DNA of 64,000 bases from Sphingomonas corticis (GTDB lineage: Bacteria; Pseudomonadota; Alphaproteobacteria; Sphingomonadales; Sphingomonadaceae), in the NCBI RefSeq assembly GCF_012035195.1, contig NZ_JAAVJH010000002.1, positions 412,989-476,988 of the forward strand. Reading direction: 5' to 3'. The position numbers were made by a program, and so were the translations under genes. Shown here in pieces: positions 1-8,298 of this stretch. Positions within the stretch are counted from its first letter, which is position 1. Each line of letters starts with the position of its first letter. Below the pieces are notes generated by a model. It worked only from the letters and a program-made list of their open reading frames with translations. It made no database searches and had not been told where the DNA came from.

Positions 1-933
1 GTCGACGGTGCGCTTGGCGACCATGGGGATCAGGACGTAGCCGTCGAATCCCTGTACGACGATGTACGTCGCGATCGCCCAGTAACCGGTGTCCATCCCG
101 GCGGAGAAGCCGACGGCGACCATCAGCGCGCCGGAGATGAACGCGCCGATGTTCGGGATGAAGGCGAGCAGGCCGGTCAGGATGCCCAGGATCAGCGCCA
201 TCGGCACCCCGCCCAGCATCAGCGCGATCCACGTCAGCACGCCTTCCGCCGCCATGCCCAGCAGCCGCCCGGCGAGCAGCCGGCGCAGCGTGCGGCCCAT
301 GCGCTGCACGGTGACGGCGAACTCGACGCGGTTCTCGCGCGGGACCATCCACTGCAGGCCGCGGTCGTAGACGCGCGGGTCCATCGCGACGAACAGGCCG
401 ATGACGACGATCATGAACATGGTCGTCAGCGCGCCGAAGGCGGTACCCACCCACGACGTGACGCGCCCGACCGAGGACAGCGCCTGCCGCGCCAGCCCCG
501 ACATGTCCGACGCCCCCGGCATCAGCCCCTGCGCGCTCAGCCAGGAGGTGACGCGCACCGCCTGCGTCTCCACGGTGGAGCGCAGCTGCGTCACCTGGTC
601 GGCGATCTGCACGCCGGCGAGGTAGAAGGTGCCGGCCAGGAACGCGACCGTCAGCAGGCAGACGATGGCGAGCCGCCACCCGCGGCCGACCGGCAGGACG
701 CGGCCCAGCAGCCGCACTCCGCCGTCGAGCAGCGCGGCGAAGACCAGCCCGGCGAAGATGATGAGCAGCGGCTGGATCAGCAGGACGACCAGCGCGACCA
801 GGCAGACCAGGCCGATCCACACCGACGCGCGCTTGATCTCGCGCCGGATCGCCGGGTCGCGCACCTCGTGCGGGCTGGCGCCGGCGACGACGTGGACGCG
901 CTCGCCGTCCAGCTGCTCGATCGTGTCGGTCAT
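1..933 (-). CDS. AI-2E family transporter (PerM-like permease), 3' end cut by window
   Basis: The reverse strand encodes a polytopic membrane protein beginning MTDTIEQLDGERVHVV, with its first paired hydrophobic segments at about residues 35-80 and a cluster of membrane segments near the visible C-terminal end. A central soluble stretch follows the early helices, as in the AI-2E/PerM (formerly UPF0118) family. The family holds putative solute or signal exporters, and the actual substrate is usually unknown. The stop codon lies beyond base 1, so at least the C-terminal helix is missing. The ATG at 933 overlaps the lepB stop (ATGA), so it is probably cotranscribed with lepB, acpS, pdxJ and pyrE. 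Family assignment is good; substrate is unknown. Confidence 0.85.
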   Translation of the reverse strand, partial: MTDTIEQLDGERVHVVAGASPHEVRDPAIRREIKRASVWIGLVCLVALVVLLIQPLLIIFAGLVFAALLDGGVRLLGRVLPVGRGWRLAIVCLLTVAFLAGTFYLAGVQIADQVTQLRSTVETQAVRVTSWLSAQGLMPGASDMSGLARQALSSVGRVTSWVGTAFGALTTMFMIVVIGLFVAMDPRVYDRGLQWMVPRENRVEFAVTVQRMGRTLRRLLAGRLLGMAAEGVLTWIALMLGGVPMALILGILTGLLAFIPNIGAFISGALMVAVGFSAGMDTGYWAIATYIVVQGFDGYVLIPMVAKRTVD

Positions 934-1859
934 CGGCTCTCCTGCGGATGCAGCGAGGTCCCGGCCCGACCGCCGCGCAGCGAGCGCCACCAGGTCAGCG
1001 GGTTCAGAGTCGCGCTGCCGTCGACGGAGAAGGTGATGAACTCCGCCCGGCCGCCGATGTTCTCCACCGGTACCGGACCGCCCAGGCCCCGCTCGAATCC
1101 GCCCAGCCGGAAGCGGCTGTCGGCGGAACGGTCGCGATTGTCGCCCATCAGGAAGACGTGGTCGGCCGGGATGCGGACGGGCCCGTAATCGTCGCCGGGG
1201 CTGTCGGGCTCCAGGTCGACCGTGTCGTAGCGGCGGCCGTTCGGCAGCGTCTCCGTCACGATCGGCAGGCGGCAGGCGAGCGTGCCGTCGCCCTTGGTGA
1301 TCCGCGCGCCGGGATATTGCGCGGGGTCGCAGGTCGCGTTGTCGTCCACCGGCAGCTCGCGGTAGGTCACCGGCGCGCGCTCCACCGCCTTGCCGTTCAG
1401 GAGGACGACGCCGCCCCGCACCGCGATGGTGTCGCCGGGCAGCCCGATCACGCGCTTGATATAGTCGCTGTTCTGCCCGGGCGGCGTCACGATCACCACG
1501 TCGCCCCGCTCGGGCACCGATCCCCAGATCCTTCCCTTGCGGAACGGCAGCTGCACCGCCCAGCTGTCGGCCGGGCGGCGGAAGACGACGTCCTCCACGA
1601 TCGCGACCGGGTTGGGGATGGTGGGCGACACGAACGACCAGCCGTAGGCGAACTTGCTGACCACCAGCCGGTCGCCGACCATCAGCCCGGGCAGCATCGA
1701 CTCGCTCGGAATGTAGAACGGCTTGGCGATGAAGCTGTGGAAGCCGAGCACGGCGAGCAGCAGGAAGAACAGCCCCTTCGCCTCCGCCCACCAGTCGAAC
1801 GCGGGCTTCCCCGTCGCGGCCGGGGCTTCGTCGCGGGGAAGGGTGAGGTCGTCGGCCAT
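930..1859 (-). CDS. lepB: Signal peptidase I
   Basis: A 309-residue inner-membrane serine protease that removes signal peptides from exported proteins. After a charged N-terminus there is a single membrane anchor (about residues 27-46). The catalytic Ser follows in PSESMLPGLMVGDRL, and the Lys-containing box is in DYIKRVIGLPGD. The C-terminal GDNRDRSADSR box is the family's conserved third motif. An insertion of roughly 60 residues between the Lys box and the GDNRD box, including a Cys pair (CDPAQYP and LACRLP), resembles alphaproteobacterial LepB. The ATG at 1859 shares one base with the acpS stop, and its stop overlaps the start of the downstream permease, so translation is coupled. No rnc or era follows here, although lepB is often next to rnc in other bacteria. 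Confidence 0.95.
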   Translation of the reverse strand: MADDLTLPRDEAPAATGKPAFDWWAEAKGLFFLLLAVLGFHSFIAKPFYIPSESMLPGLMVGDRLVVSKFAYGWSFVSPTIPNPVAIVEDVVFRRPADSWAVQLPFRKGRIWGSVPERGDVVIVTPPGQNSDYIKRVIGLPGDTIAVRGGVVLLNGKAVERAPVTYRELPVDDNATCDPAQYPGARITKGDGTLACRLPIVTETLPNGRRYDTVDLEPDSPGDDYGPVRIPADHVFLMGDNRDRSADSRFRLGGFERGLGGPVPVENIGGRAEFITFSVDGSATLNPLTWWRSLRGGRAGTSLHPQESR

Positions 1860-2281
1860 CACGGGTCCGTCCGGAGAATGGATAGGGGAAGCGCCTCGAT
1901 CACCACGAACGCCTGCGCCCAGGGATGATCGTCGGTCAAGGTGAGGTGGATACGCGGCGCGTAGCCGCTCGGCACCATGGCGTCGAGCCTCGCCTTCGCG
2001 CCGCCCGCCAGCGCCAGCGTCGGCGCGCCCGACGCGGCGTTGACGACGCCGATGTCCTTCATGAAGACGCCCGCCTTGAAGCCGGTGCCCACCGCCTTGC
2101 TGAACGCCTCCTTCGCGGCGAACCGCTTGGCCAGCGTGCCCGCCTTGGTGAAGGGCCGCCGCGCCGCCTTGGCCCGCTCGGTCTCGGTGAAGACGCGCTT
2201 CTCGAACCGCTCGCCGAAGCGGTCGAGCGAGGCCTGGATCCGCTCGATGTTGCACAGGTCGGATCCCAGGCCGAGGATCAT
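1859..2281 (-). CDS. acpS: Holo-[acyl-carrier-protein] synthase
   Basis: A 140-residue AcpS that transfers 4'-phosphopantetheine from CoA to the acyl carrier protein of fatty acid synthesis. The N-terminal Mg-binding box [12 protein letters not shown] and the central [14 protein letters not shown] motif with the catalytic Lys-Glu are intact. Length is typical (120-140 residues). The ATG overlaps the pdxJ stop by four bases and its stop overlaps the lepB start by one, so it sits inside the housekeeping operon. This is the primary-metabolism transferase. A separate Sfp-type enzyme at 24924-25589 probably serves the NRPS/PKS. Confidence 0.95.
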   Translation of the reverse strand: MILGLGSDLCNIERIQASLDRFGERFEKRVFTETERAKAARRPFTKAGTLAKRFAAKEAFSKAVGTGFKAGVFMKDIGVVNAASGAPTLALAGGAKARLDAMVPSGYAPRIHLTLTDDHPWAQAFVVIEALPLSILRTDP

Positions 2282-3006
2282 CGCGCGCTCTCCATCAACC
2301 CCTTCATCCGCCGCACGCTCTCCTCCAGCCCGACGAAGATCGCCTCGCCGACCAGGAAATGCCCGATGTTCAGCTCGCGCACCTGCGGAATGGCGGCGAC
2401 GGGCGCCACGTTGTCGAAGGTGAGGCCGTGGCCCATGTGCACCTCGATCCCGTTCTTCGCCGCCAGTGCCGCGGCGTCGGTGAGGCGGCGCAGCTCCTCG
2501 ACCTGCGCGTCGCCTTCCAGCTCGGCGTAGCGGCCGGTGTGCAGTTCGACCACCGGCGCGCGCAGCGCCACCGCGGCCGCGACCTGCTCGGCGGAGGGTT
2601 CGATGAACAGCGACACGCGGATGTTCGCGCCCGCCAGCTCGCGCACCATCGGCGCCAGCACGTTGTGCTGCCCCGCCGCGTCCAGCCCGCCCTCGGTGGT
2701 GCGCTCCTCGCGCTTCTCCGGCACGATGCAGGCGGCGTGCGGACGGTGGCGCAGCGCGATGCCCAGCATCTCCTCGGTCGCCGCCATCTCCAGGTTCAGC
2801 GGCACTGCCAGCGCGGCCGAGAGGCGCGCGATGTCCGCGTCGGTGATGTGGCGCCGGTCCTCGCGCAGGTGCGCGGTGATGCCGTCGGCCCCGCCGCGGA
2901 CCGCCAGTTCGGCGGCGCGGACCGGATCGGGCGTGTCCCCGCCGCGCGCGTTGCGCACGGTCGCCACATGGTCGATGTTGACGCCCAGGCGAAGCGGGTG
3001 GGTCAC
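2278..3006 (-). CDS. pdxJ: Pyridoxine 5'-phosphate synthase
   Basis: A 242-residue TIM-barrel enzyme that condenses 1-deoxyxylulose 5-phosphate with 3-amino-2-oxopropyl phosphate to pyridoxine 5'-phosphate in vitamin B6 synthesis. Diagnostic blocks are [17 protein letters not shown] at the N-terminus, [12 protein letters not shown], the [10 protein letters not shown] loop and the phosphate-binding [11 protein letters not shown] and [11 protein letters not shown] segments. The start is GTG at 3006, whose last bases overlap the pyrE stop (GTGA). Starting there places [10 protein letters not shown] at the expected family N-terminus. The pdxJ-acpS-lepB order is well known in proteobacteria. Confidence 0.95.
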   Translation of the reverse strand: MTHPLRLGVNIDHVATVRNARGGDTPDPVRAAELAVRGGADGITAHLREDRRHITDADIARLSAALAVPLNLEMAATEEMLGIALRHRPHAACIVPEKREERTTEGGLDAAGQHNVLAPMVRELAGANIRVSLFIEPSAEQVAAAVALRAPVVELHTGRYAELEGDAQVEELRRLTDAAALAAKNGIEVHMGHGLTFDNVAPVAAIPQVRELNIGHFLVGEAIFVGLEESVRRMKGLMESAR

Positions 3007-3611
3007 GCCGCCGCGCGGCTCCCCGGCTTCACCGCGGGGATCGCCGCCAGCTCGGGCGGCAGCGCGTCCGCGGCGTAGCTCGGCACGTCCAGCCGGATCA
3101 GCGGGAAGAAGGGGACGCCCAGGTCTGCCTTGCCGCTCGACCGGTCGACCAGCGCGGCGCCGGCGATCACGCGCCCGCCCGCGGCCTCGATCGCCGCGAT
3201 CGCCTCGCGCGACGACAGCCCGGTGGTGACGACGTCCTCCATCATCAGCACCTCCTGCCCCTCGTCCAGCCGGAAGCCGCGGCGCAGCTCGAACGTGCCG
3301 GTCGGCCGTTCGACGAACATCGCCGGCACGCCCAGCGCGCGCGCCACCTCGTGCCCCGCGATCACGCCGCCCATCGCGGGCGAGACCACCGCGCTGATCC
3401 GCTGGCGCAGCTGCGCGGGGATGCGCGCCGCCAGCGCCTCGGCCAGCCGCGCCCCCCGGCGCGGGTCCATCAGCACGCGCGCGCATTGCAGGTAGCGCGG
3501 GGAGCGCAGGCCGGAAGACAGGATGAAATGTCCCTCCAGCAGCGCGTCCGCGGCGCGGAACTCGGCCAAAACCTCCTCGTCGGTCACGGGCGATGCCTCC
3601 TCCTTCGTCAC
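3003..3611 (-). CDS. pyrE: Orotate phosphoribosyltransferase
   Basis: A 202-residue type I phosphoribosyltransferase that makes orotidine 5'-monophosphate from orotate and PRPP in pyrimidine synthesis. The PRPP-binding loop is visible as [13 protein letters not shown] (about residues 122-134), and [13 protein letters not shown] is the substrate loop near the N-terminus. It is the first gene of the five-gene minus-strand run. The 209-base gap to the divergent oxidase gene at 3821 must hold promoters for both directions, but I cannot place them confidently. Confidence 0.94.
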   Translation of the reverse strand: MTKEEASPVTDEEVLAEFRAADALLEGHFILSSGLRSPRYLQCARVLMDPRRGARLAEALAARIPAQLRQRISAVVSPAMGGVIAGHEVARALGVPAMFVERPTGTFELRRGFRLDEGQEVLMMEDVVTTGLSSREAIAAIEAAGGRVIAGAALVDRSSGKADLGVPFFPLIRLDVPSYAADALPPELAAIPAVKPGSRAAA

Positions 3612-3820
3612 CGCTACCTAGCAGCGGCGCGAATCGGCGCAACGGGGATGGCGCCGCGGCGGCGCGCTCCACGCCGCTGGATTTGTGCGCGTCCGTGCGC
3701 CGTGGGGGCCTTGAGGAGGGGGGGTGCGATGCGTATAGGCCGGGTCCATGGGCCGCGGGAACCGCGGCGGCCCGGCGGGCGGACGCGCGCGCCGATGCGT
3801 GCCAGGGGTGACGAAAACAG

Positions 3821-5038
3821 ATGCTGAAGACGGGGATCAAGACTTGGGTGCTGGCGGCGGGCCTCGCGCTCGCCGGCGTCGCCGGTACGGGCAGCGCCGC
3901 GCTCGCCGCCCAGCCGGCCCAGGCCTCGCGGCCCGGCGTGCCCGCCGCGCTGCAGCCGGCCAATGCCGCCGATCCGGCTGCCCCGGCGGCGAACGCCGCG
4001 GTGGAGGCGACGAACCTGTCCGACGCCGCACAGCGCCCGGTCGCGCCCGACCAGGCGCCGGAGCTGCGCGCCGACGGCGCACCCGCGCTCGCCGCCACCC
4101 CGCGCCTGGGCCAGCCCACCGACGGGCTGATGGGCATCCAGCCGCAGGTGACGAAGAACGGCCTGCGCGCGCACTGGTTTCACGATCGCATCCTCTTCCC
4201 GCTCATCACGATCATCTCGCTCTTCGTGCTGGGGCTGCTGGTCTACGTGGTCATCCGTTTCCGCGCGGCGGCCAACCCCACGCCCAGCAAGACCAGCCAC
4301 AACACCTTCATCGAGGTGGTGTGGACGCTTGTTCCCGTGCTGATCCTCGTCGCCATCGCCGTGCCCTCGATCGGGCTGCTGTCGGCGCAGTTCAAGCCGG
4401 CGCCATCGGGTGCCGTCACGCTGAAGGCGATCGGCAACCAATGGTATTGGAGCTACCAATATCCGGATCACGGCGGGATCGAGATCACCGCCAACATGCT
4501 GAAGGAAAAGGGTGAGGTTCCCGCCGGCGAGCGGTTCCGCACCGATGCCGACGGTCCGCGCCTGATGGCGACGGACAACCGCATCGTCCTGCCGGTGGGC
4601 GTGCCGATCCGGCTCATCACCACCGCGAACGACGTGATCCACAGCTGGGCGGTGCCCGCGTTCTGGATCAAGCTGGACGCCATTCCCGGCCGGTTGAACG
4701 AGACCAGCTTTACCATCGACAAGCCCGGCGTCTACTTCGGTCAGTGCTCCGAGCTGTGCGGCGCGCGCCACGCCTACATGCCGATCGCGGTGGAGGCGGT
4801 GACGCCCGCGCAGTTCGCCGCCTGGGTCCGCGCCAAGGGCGGCACGATGCCGACGCCCGGCAAGGCCAGCGACGCCGCCATCCCGCAGCCGGGCAGCGAC
4901 AACGCGGCGGGCGCCGCGGCGGAGGCCGCCATCGTCGACAATCTGACGGGGCCGACGCAGAACGTCACCGCCGTCTCTCCCACCTCCCCGCAGGGCGCCA
5001 CCGGGAATCCCGGCGGCCTCGGCGACACCGGACGCTAA
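3821..5038 (+). CDS. coxB: Cytochrome c oxidase subunit II (aa3-type)
   Basis: A 405-residue subunit II that accepts electrons from cytochrome c at the dinuclear CuA centre. It begins with a signal peptide (residues 1 to about 31, ending in AALAAQ). A long Ala/Pro-rich spacer of roughly 80 residues follows, then two transmembrane helices (about 123-146 and 165-190). The periplasmic cupredoxin domain carries the CuA ligands: His in IHSW and the [15 protein letters not shown] loop (about 306-320). The C-terminal tail of about 60 Ala/Gly/Pro/Thr-rich residues looks disordered and is longer than in the classical subunit. Three bases separate it from ctaD, so the two are an operon. Confidence 0.95.
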   Translation: MLKTGIKTWVLAAGLALAGVAGTGSAALAAQPAQASRPGVPAALQPANAADPAAPAANAAVEATNLSDAAQRPVAPDQAPELRADGAPALAATPRLGQPTDGLMGIQPQVTKNGLRAHWFHDRILFPLITIISLFVLGLLVYVVIRFRAAANPTPSKTSHNTFIEVVWTLVPVLILVAIAVPSIGLLSAQFKPAPSGAVTLKAIGNQWYWSYQYPDHGGIEITANMLKEKGEVPAGERFRTDADGPRLMATDNRIVLPVGVPIRLITTANDVIHSWAVPAFWIKLDAIPGRLNETSFTIDKPGVYFGQCSELCGARHAYMPIAVEAVTPAQFAAWVRAKGGTMPTPGKASDAAIPQPGSDNAAGAAAEAAIVDNLTGPTQNVTAVSPTSPQGATGNPGGLGDTGR

Positions 5039-5041
5039 GCC

Positions 5042-6715
5042 ATGACCGACACCGCGCTCCATCCGCAAGGACACGCCTTCGAGGCGCACCACGCCGATCA
5101 CCACGACGCGCACGCCGACCATCATCCCGGCTTTTTCGCACGCTGGTTCATGTCGACGAACCATAAGGACATCGGCACGCTGTACCTGATCTTCGCGATT
5201 GTCGCGGGGATCATCGGCGGCGCGATCTCGGGCCTGATGCGCGCCGAGCTGATGCATCCGGGCATCCAGTATCTGCCCGGCTGGGTCGCGATGCTGCACG
5301 GCGGCGCGGACCAGACGTTCGACCAGGCGCTGCACCTGTGGAACGTCCTCGTCACCGCGCACGGCCTCATCATGGTCTTCTTCATGGTGATGCCCGCGAT
5401 GATCGGCGGCTTCGGCAATTGGTTCGTGCCGATCATGATCGGCGCGCCCGACATGGCGTTCCCGCGGATGAACAACATCAGCTTCTGGCTGCTGGTGCCC
5501 GCCTTCGCGCTGCTGCTCGCCTCGCCGTTCTTCGGCGGGGCCGGCACCGGCTGGACGGTGTACGCACCGCTCTCGACCTACGGCGAGCCGGGGCCGAGCG
5601 TGGACATGGCGATCCTCTCGCTCCACCTGGCGGGTGCCTCGTCGATCCTGGGCGCGATCAACTTCATCACAACCATCTTCAACATGCGTGCGCCGGGCAT
5701 GACGCTGCACAAGATGCCGCTGTTCGTGTGGTCGGTGCTGGTCACCGCCTTCCTGCTGCTGCTCGCGCTGCCGGTGCTGGCCGCCGCCATCACGATGCTG
5801 CTGACCGACCGCAATTTCGGCACCACCTTCTACGATCCCGCCGGCGGCGGCGATCCGGTGCTGTACCAGCATCTGTTCTGGTTCTTCGGCCATCCCGAAG
5901 TCTACATCATGATCCTGCCCGGCTTCGGCATCGTCAGCCACATCGTGGCGACCTTCAGCCGCAAGCCCGTGTTCGGCTACCTCGGCATGGCCTATGCCAT
6001 GGTCGCGATCGGCGTGGTCGGCTTCGTGGTGTGGGCGCACCACATGTTCACGACCGGCATGAGCGTGAACGTGAAGATGTACTTCACCGCCGCGACCATG
6101 GTGATCGCGGTGCCCACCGGCATCAAGATCTTCAGCTGGATCGCGACGATGTGGGGCGGCTCGCTCCGCTTCCCCACGCCGATGGTGTGGGCGATCGGCT
6201 TCATCTTCATGTTTACCGTGGGCGGCGTGACGGGCGTCGTGCTCGCCAACGGCGGTGTCGACGACTACATGCAGGACACTTATTACGTGGTGGCGCACTT
6301 CCACTACGTGCTCAGCCTGGGCGCGGTGTTCTCGCTCTTCGCCGGCTTTACCTATTGGTTCCCGAAGATGTCGGGCCGGATGATGAGCGAGTTGCTGGGC
6401 CAGCTGCACTTCTGGACGTTCTTCATCGGCGTGAACATCCTCTTCTTCCCGATGCATTTCCTGGGTCTGCAGGGCATGCCGCGCCGCTATCCCGACTATC
6501 CGGACGCCTTCGCGCACTGGAACAACGTCGCGACGATCGGCTACATGGTGATGGCCGCGGGCATGGCGATCTTCTTCGTCAACGTGGTCTACTCGCTGCT
6601 GGCGGGCAGGAAGGCGCCCGACAACCCCTGGGGCGAGGGCGCGACCACGCTGGAGTGGACGCTGTCCAGCCCGCCGCCGTTCCACCAGTTCGAGACACTG
6701 CCCAAGATCGACTGA
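5042..6715 (+). CDS. ctaD: Cytochrome c oxidase subunit I (heme aa3/CuB core)
   Basis: A 557-residue catalytic subunit with twelve predicted membrane helices, preceded by a His-rich N-terminal tail ([13 protein letters not shown]). Core motifs are present: [17 protein letters not shown] with the CuB His and its cross-linked Tyr partner, WAHHMFTTG with the other CuB histidines, and [10 protein letters not shown] with the heme a3 and heme a ligands. In the last motif the residue before [12 protein letters not shown] is Gln, where the mitochondrial enzyme has the Mg-site His. The gene directly follows coxB, but ctaB, ctaG and subunit III do not follow. Transcription appears to end at the hairpins starting at 6721. 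Confidence 0.96.
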   Translation: MTDTALHPQGHAFEAHHADHHDAHADHHPGFFARWFMSTNHKDIGTLYLIFAIVAGIIGGAISGLMRAELMHPGIQYLPGWVAMLHGGADQTFDQALHLWNVLVTAHGLIMVFFMVMPAMIGGFGNWFVPIMIGAPDMAFPRMNNISFWLLVPAFALLLASPFFGGAGTGWTVYAPLSTYGEPGPSVDMAILSLHLAGASSILGAINFITTIFNMRAPGMTLHKMPLFVWSVLVTAFLLLLALPVLAAAITMLLTDRNFGTTFYDPAGGGDPVLYQHLFWFFGHPEVYIMILPGFGIVSHIVATFSRKPVFGYLGMAYAMVAIGVVGFVVWAHHMFTTGMSVNVKMYFTAATMVIAVPTGIKIFSWIATMWGGSLRFPTPMVWAIGFIFMFTVGGVTGVVLANGGVDDYMQDTYYVVAHFHYVLSLGAVFSLFAGFTYWFPKMSGRMMSELLGQLHFWTFFIGVNILFFPMHFLGLQGMPRRYPDYPDAFAHWNNVATIGYMVMAAGMAIFFVNVVYSLLAGRKAPDNPWGEGATTLEWTLSSPPPFHQFETLPKID

Positions 6716-6720
6716 TGCGA

Positions 6721-6829
6721 GGCGGGGAAGCGAGAGCTTCCCCGCCTTCTTTCTGCCTGCGGCAGAAAGCGCATCGGTCCGGCCGGCGCGGGCAGCGCCC
6801 GCGTCCGTCGTCACGGCTTTGCCGTGACG
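6721..6829 (+). terminator. Three consecutive perfect hairpins after ctaD
   Basis: Hairpin 1 has an 11-bp stem (6721-6731 with 6736-6746, loop gaga) and is followed by TTCTTTCT, which fits an intrinsic terminator for coxB-ctaD. Hairpin 2 has a 9-bp stem (6749-6757 with 6761-6769, loop TGC). Hairpin 3 has a 9-bp stem (6809-6817 with 6821-6829, loop TTT). All stems are perfect. Only the first has a clear U-rich tail; the others may be repeat-derived. Confidence 0.7.
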
Positions 6830-6897
6830 GCTCGCATTCTCCCTCCGCCCTCCGGGGCGGGGCCATGCGACGCTGTCCTACACGTCCCTCACGCGCC

Positions 6898-6936
6898 AAA
6901 AGAAACGGGTCGCACGCCCCACCGGCATACGACCCG
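6898..6936 (-). terminator. Intrinsic terminator of the alaC-like gene
   Basis: Read on the minus strand, a 7-bp stem CGGGTCG/CGACCCG (6930-6936 with 6906-6912) is followed by TTTCTTTT (6905-6898). It lies about 66 bases downstream of the aminotransferase stop. A second perfect 8-bp stem occurs between them (6949-6956 with 6961-6968, loop atgc). Confidence 0.6.
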
Positions 6937-7002
6937 CTCCGTCTCATCGGCGATACATGCGTATCGCCTCAACACTCTCAACGTTCGCGCCGTGCGGCAG
7001 GC

Positions 7003-8211
7003 TCAGCCCGCGGCCTTGCCCGGCACGTTGACGCCCATCGATTGCAGGTATCGCTTCACGTTGCGGGCCGCCTGGCGCAGCCGCTGTTCGTTCTCGACCA
7101 TCGCGATGCGGACGAAGCCCTCGCCGTTCTCGCCGTAGCCGACGCCCGGCGCCACCGCGACCTTGGCGTGGGTCAGCAACTGCTTGGAGAATTCCAGCGA
7201 CCCCAGGTGCTGCAACGCCGGCGGCAGCGGCGCCCAGGCGAACATCGAGGCGGGCGGCGAGGGGATGTCCCACCCCGCGCGCGCGAAGCTCTCGACCAGC
7301 ACGTCGCGGCGCTTGTGGTACAGCTGGCGGTTCTTCTCGACGATGTCCTGCGGGCCGTTCAGTGCCGCGCACGCCGCGGCCTGGATCGGCGTGAAGGCGC
7401 CGTAGTCGAGGTAGGATTTCACCCGCGTCATCGCCGCGATCAGCTTCGCATTGCCCACGGCGAACCCCATGCGCCAGCCGGCCATCGAGTAGGTCTTGGA
7501 CAGCGAGGTGAACTCGATCGCCACGTCCTTGGCGCCCGGCACCTGCAGGATGGAGACGGTCGGCTTGCCGTCAAAATACAGCTCGGAATAGGCGAGATCG
7601 GACAGGATCCACACCTTGTGCTCCTTCGCCCAGGCGACCAGCCGCTCGTAGAAGGCGAGGTCCACCGTCTCCGCGGTCGGGTTCGACGGATAGTTGACGA
7701 CCAGGATCGACGGGCGCGGCACGGTGAAGGCGATCGCGCGGTCCAGCGACTCCCAGTATCGCTCGTCCGGCGTCGTCGGCACCGCGCGGATCGTGGCGCC
7801 GGCGATGATGAAGCCGAAGGTGTGGATCGGGTAGCTGGGGTTCGGCGCCAGCACGACGTCCCCCGGCGCGGTGATCGCGGTGGCGAGGCTGGCCAGCCCC
7901 TCCTTCGATCCCATCGTCACGACGACCTCGGTCTCCGGATCGACGTCGACGCCAAAGCGGCGGCCGTAATATTGGGCCTGCGCGCGGCGAAGGCCGGGGA
8001 TGCCGCGCGACTGCGAATACCCGTGCGCGTCGGGCTTGCGCACCACTTCGACCAGCTTCTCGATGACGTGGTCGGGCGGCGGCAGGTCGGGATTGCCCAT
8101 GCCCAGGTCGATGATGTCCTCGCCCCCGCTGCGCGCCTGCGCCCGCATCGCGTTCACCTCGGCGATGACGTAGGGCGGCAGGCGCTTGATGCGGTAGAAA
8201 TCGTCGGACAC
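7003..8211 (-). CDS. alaC: PLP-dependent aminotransferase, AlaC / LL-diaminopimelate aminotransferase type
   Basis: A fold-type I aminotransferase of about 402 residues, very like E. coli AlaC (glutamate-pyruvate transaminase). Shared blocks are FYRIKRLPPYV, GEDIIDLGMGNPD, HGYSQSRGIPGLRRA, the PNPSYPIH segment, VVNYPSNPTAE and the PLP-lysine motif SLSKTYSMAGWRMGF. I start at GTG 8211 because GAGG lies 8 bases upstream and VSDDFYRIKRLPPYV is the usual family N-terminus. An in-frame ATG at 8250 would add 13 residues but has no visible ribosome-binding site. It is divergent from phaC. Many databases label this family LL-diaminopimelate aminotransferase; alanine synthesis is the better-supported role. 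Confidence 0.85.
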   Translation of the reverse strand: MSDDFYRIKRLPPYVIAEVNAMRAQARSGGEDIIDLGMGNPDLPPPDHVIEKLVEVVRKPDAHGYSQSRGIPGLRRAQAQYYGRRFGVDVDPETEVVVTMGSKEGLASLATAITAPGDVVLAPNPSYPIHTFGFIIAGATIRAVPTTPDERYWESLDRAIAFTVPRPSILVVNYPSNPTAETVDLAFYERLVAWAKEHKVWILSDLAYSELYFDGKPTVSILQVPGAKDVAIEFTSLSKTYSMAGWRMGFAVGNAKLIAAMTRVKSYLDYGAFTPIQAAACAALNGPQDIVEKNRQLYHKRRDVLVESFARAGWDIPSPPASMFAWAPLPPALQHLGSLEFSKQLLTHAKVAVAPGVGYGENGEGFVRIAMVENEQRLRQAARNVKRYLQSMGVNVPGKAAG

Positions 8212-8298
8212 GGGCGGAACCTCGCTTTCGCTGCCATCCTTAACCAACATGGCGTGGGCACGGAACCCGCGCTATGCACCCGCGCGAGAGGACGCCGC

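Noticed and set aside
3614..6814. A long reverse open frame opposite coxB and ctaD
   Set aside because: It is antisense to two well-conserved oxidase genes and shows no domain.
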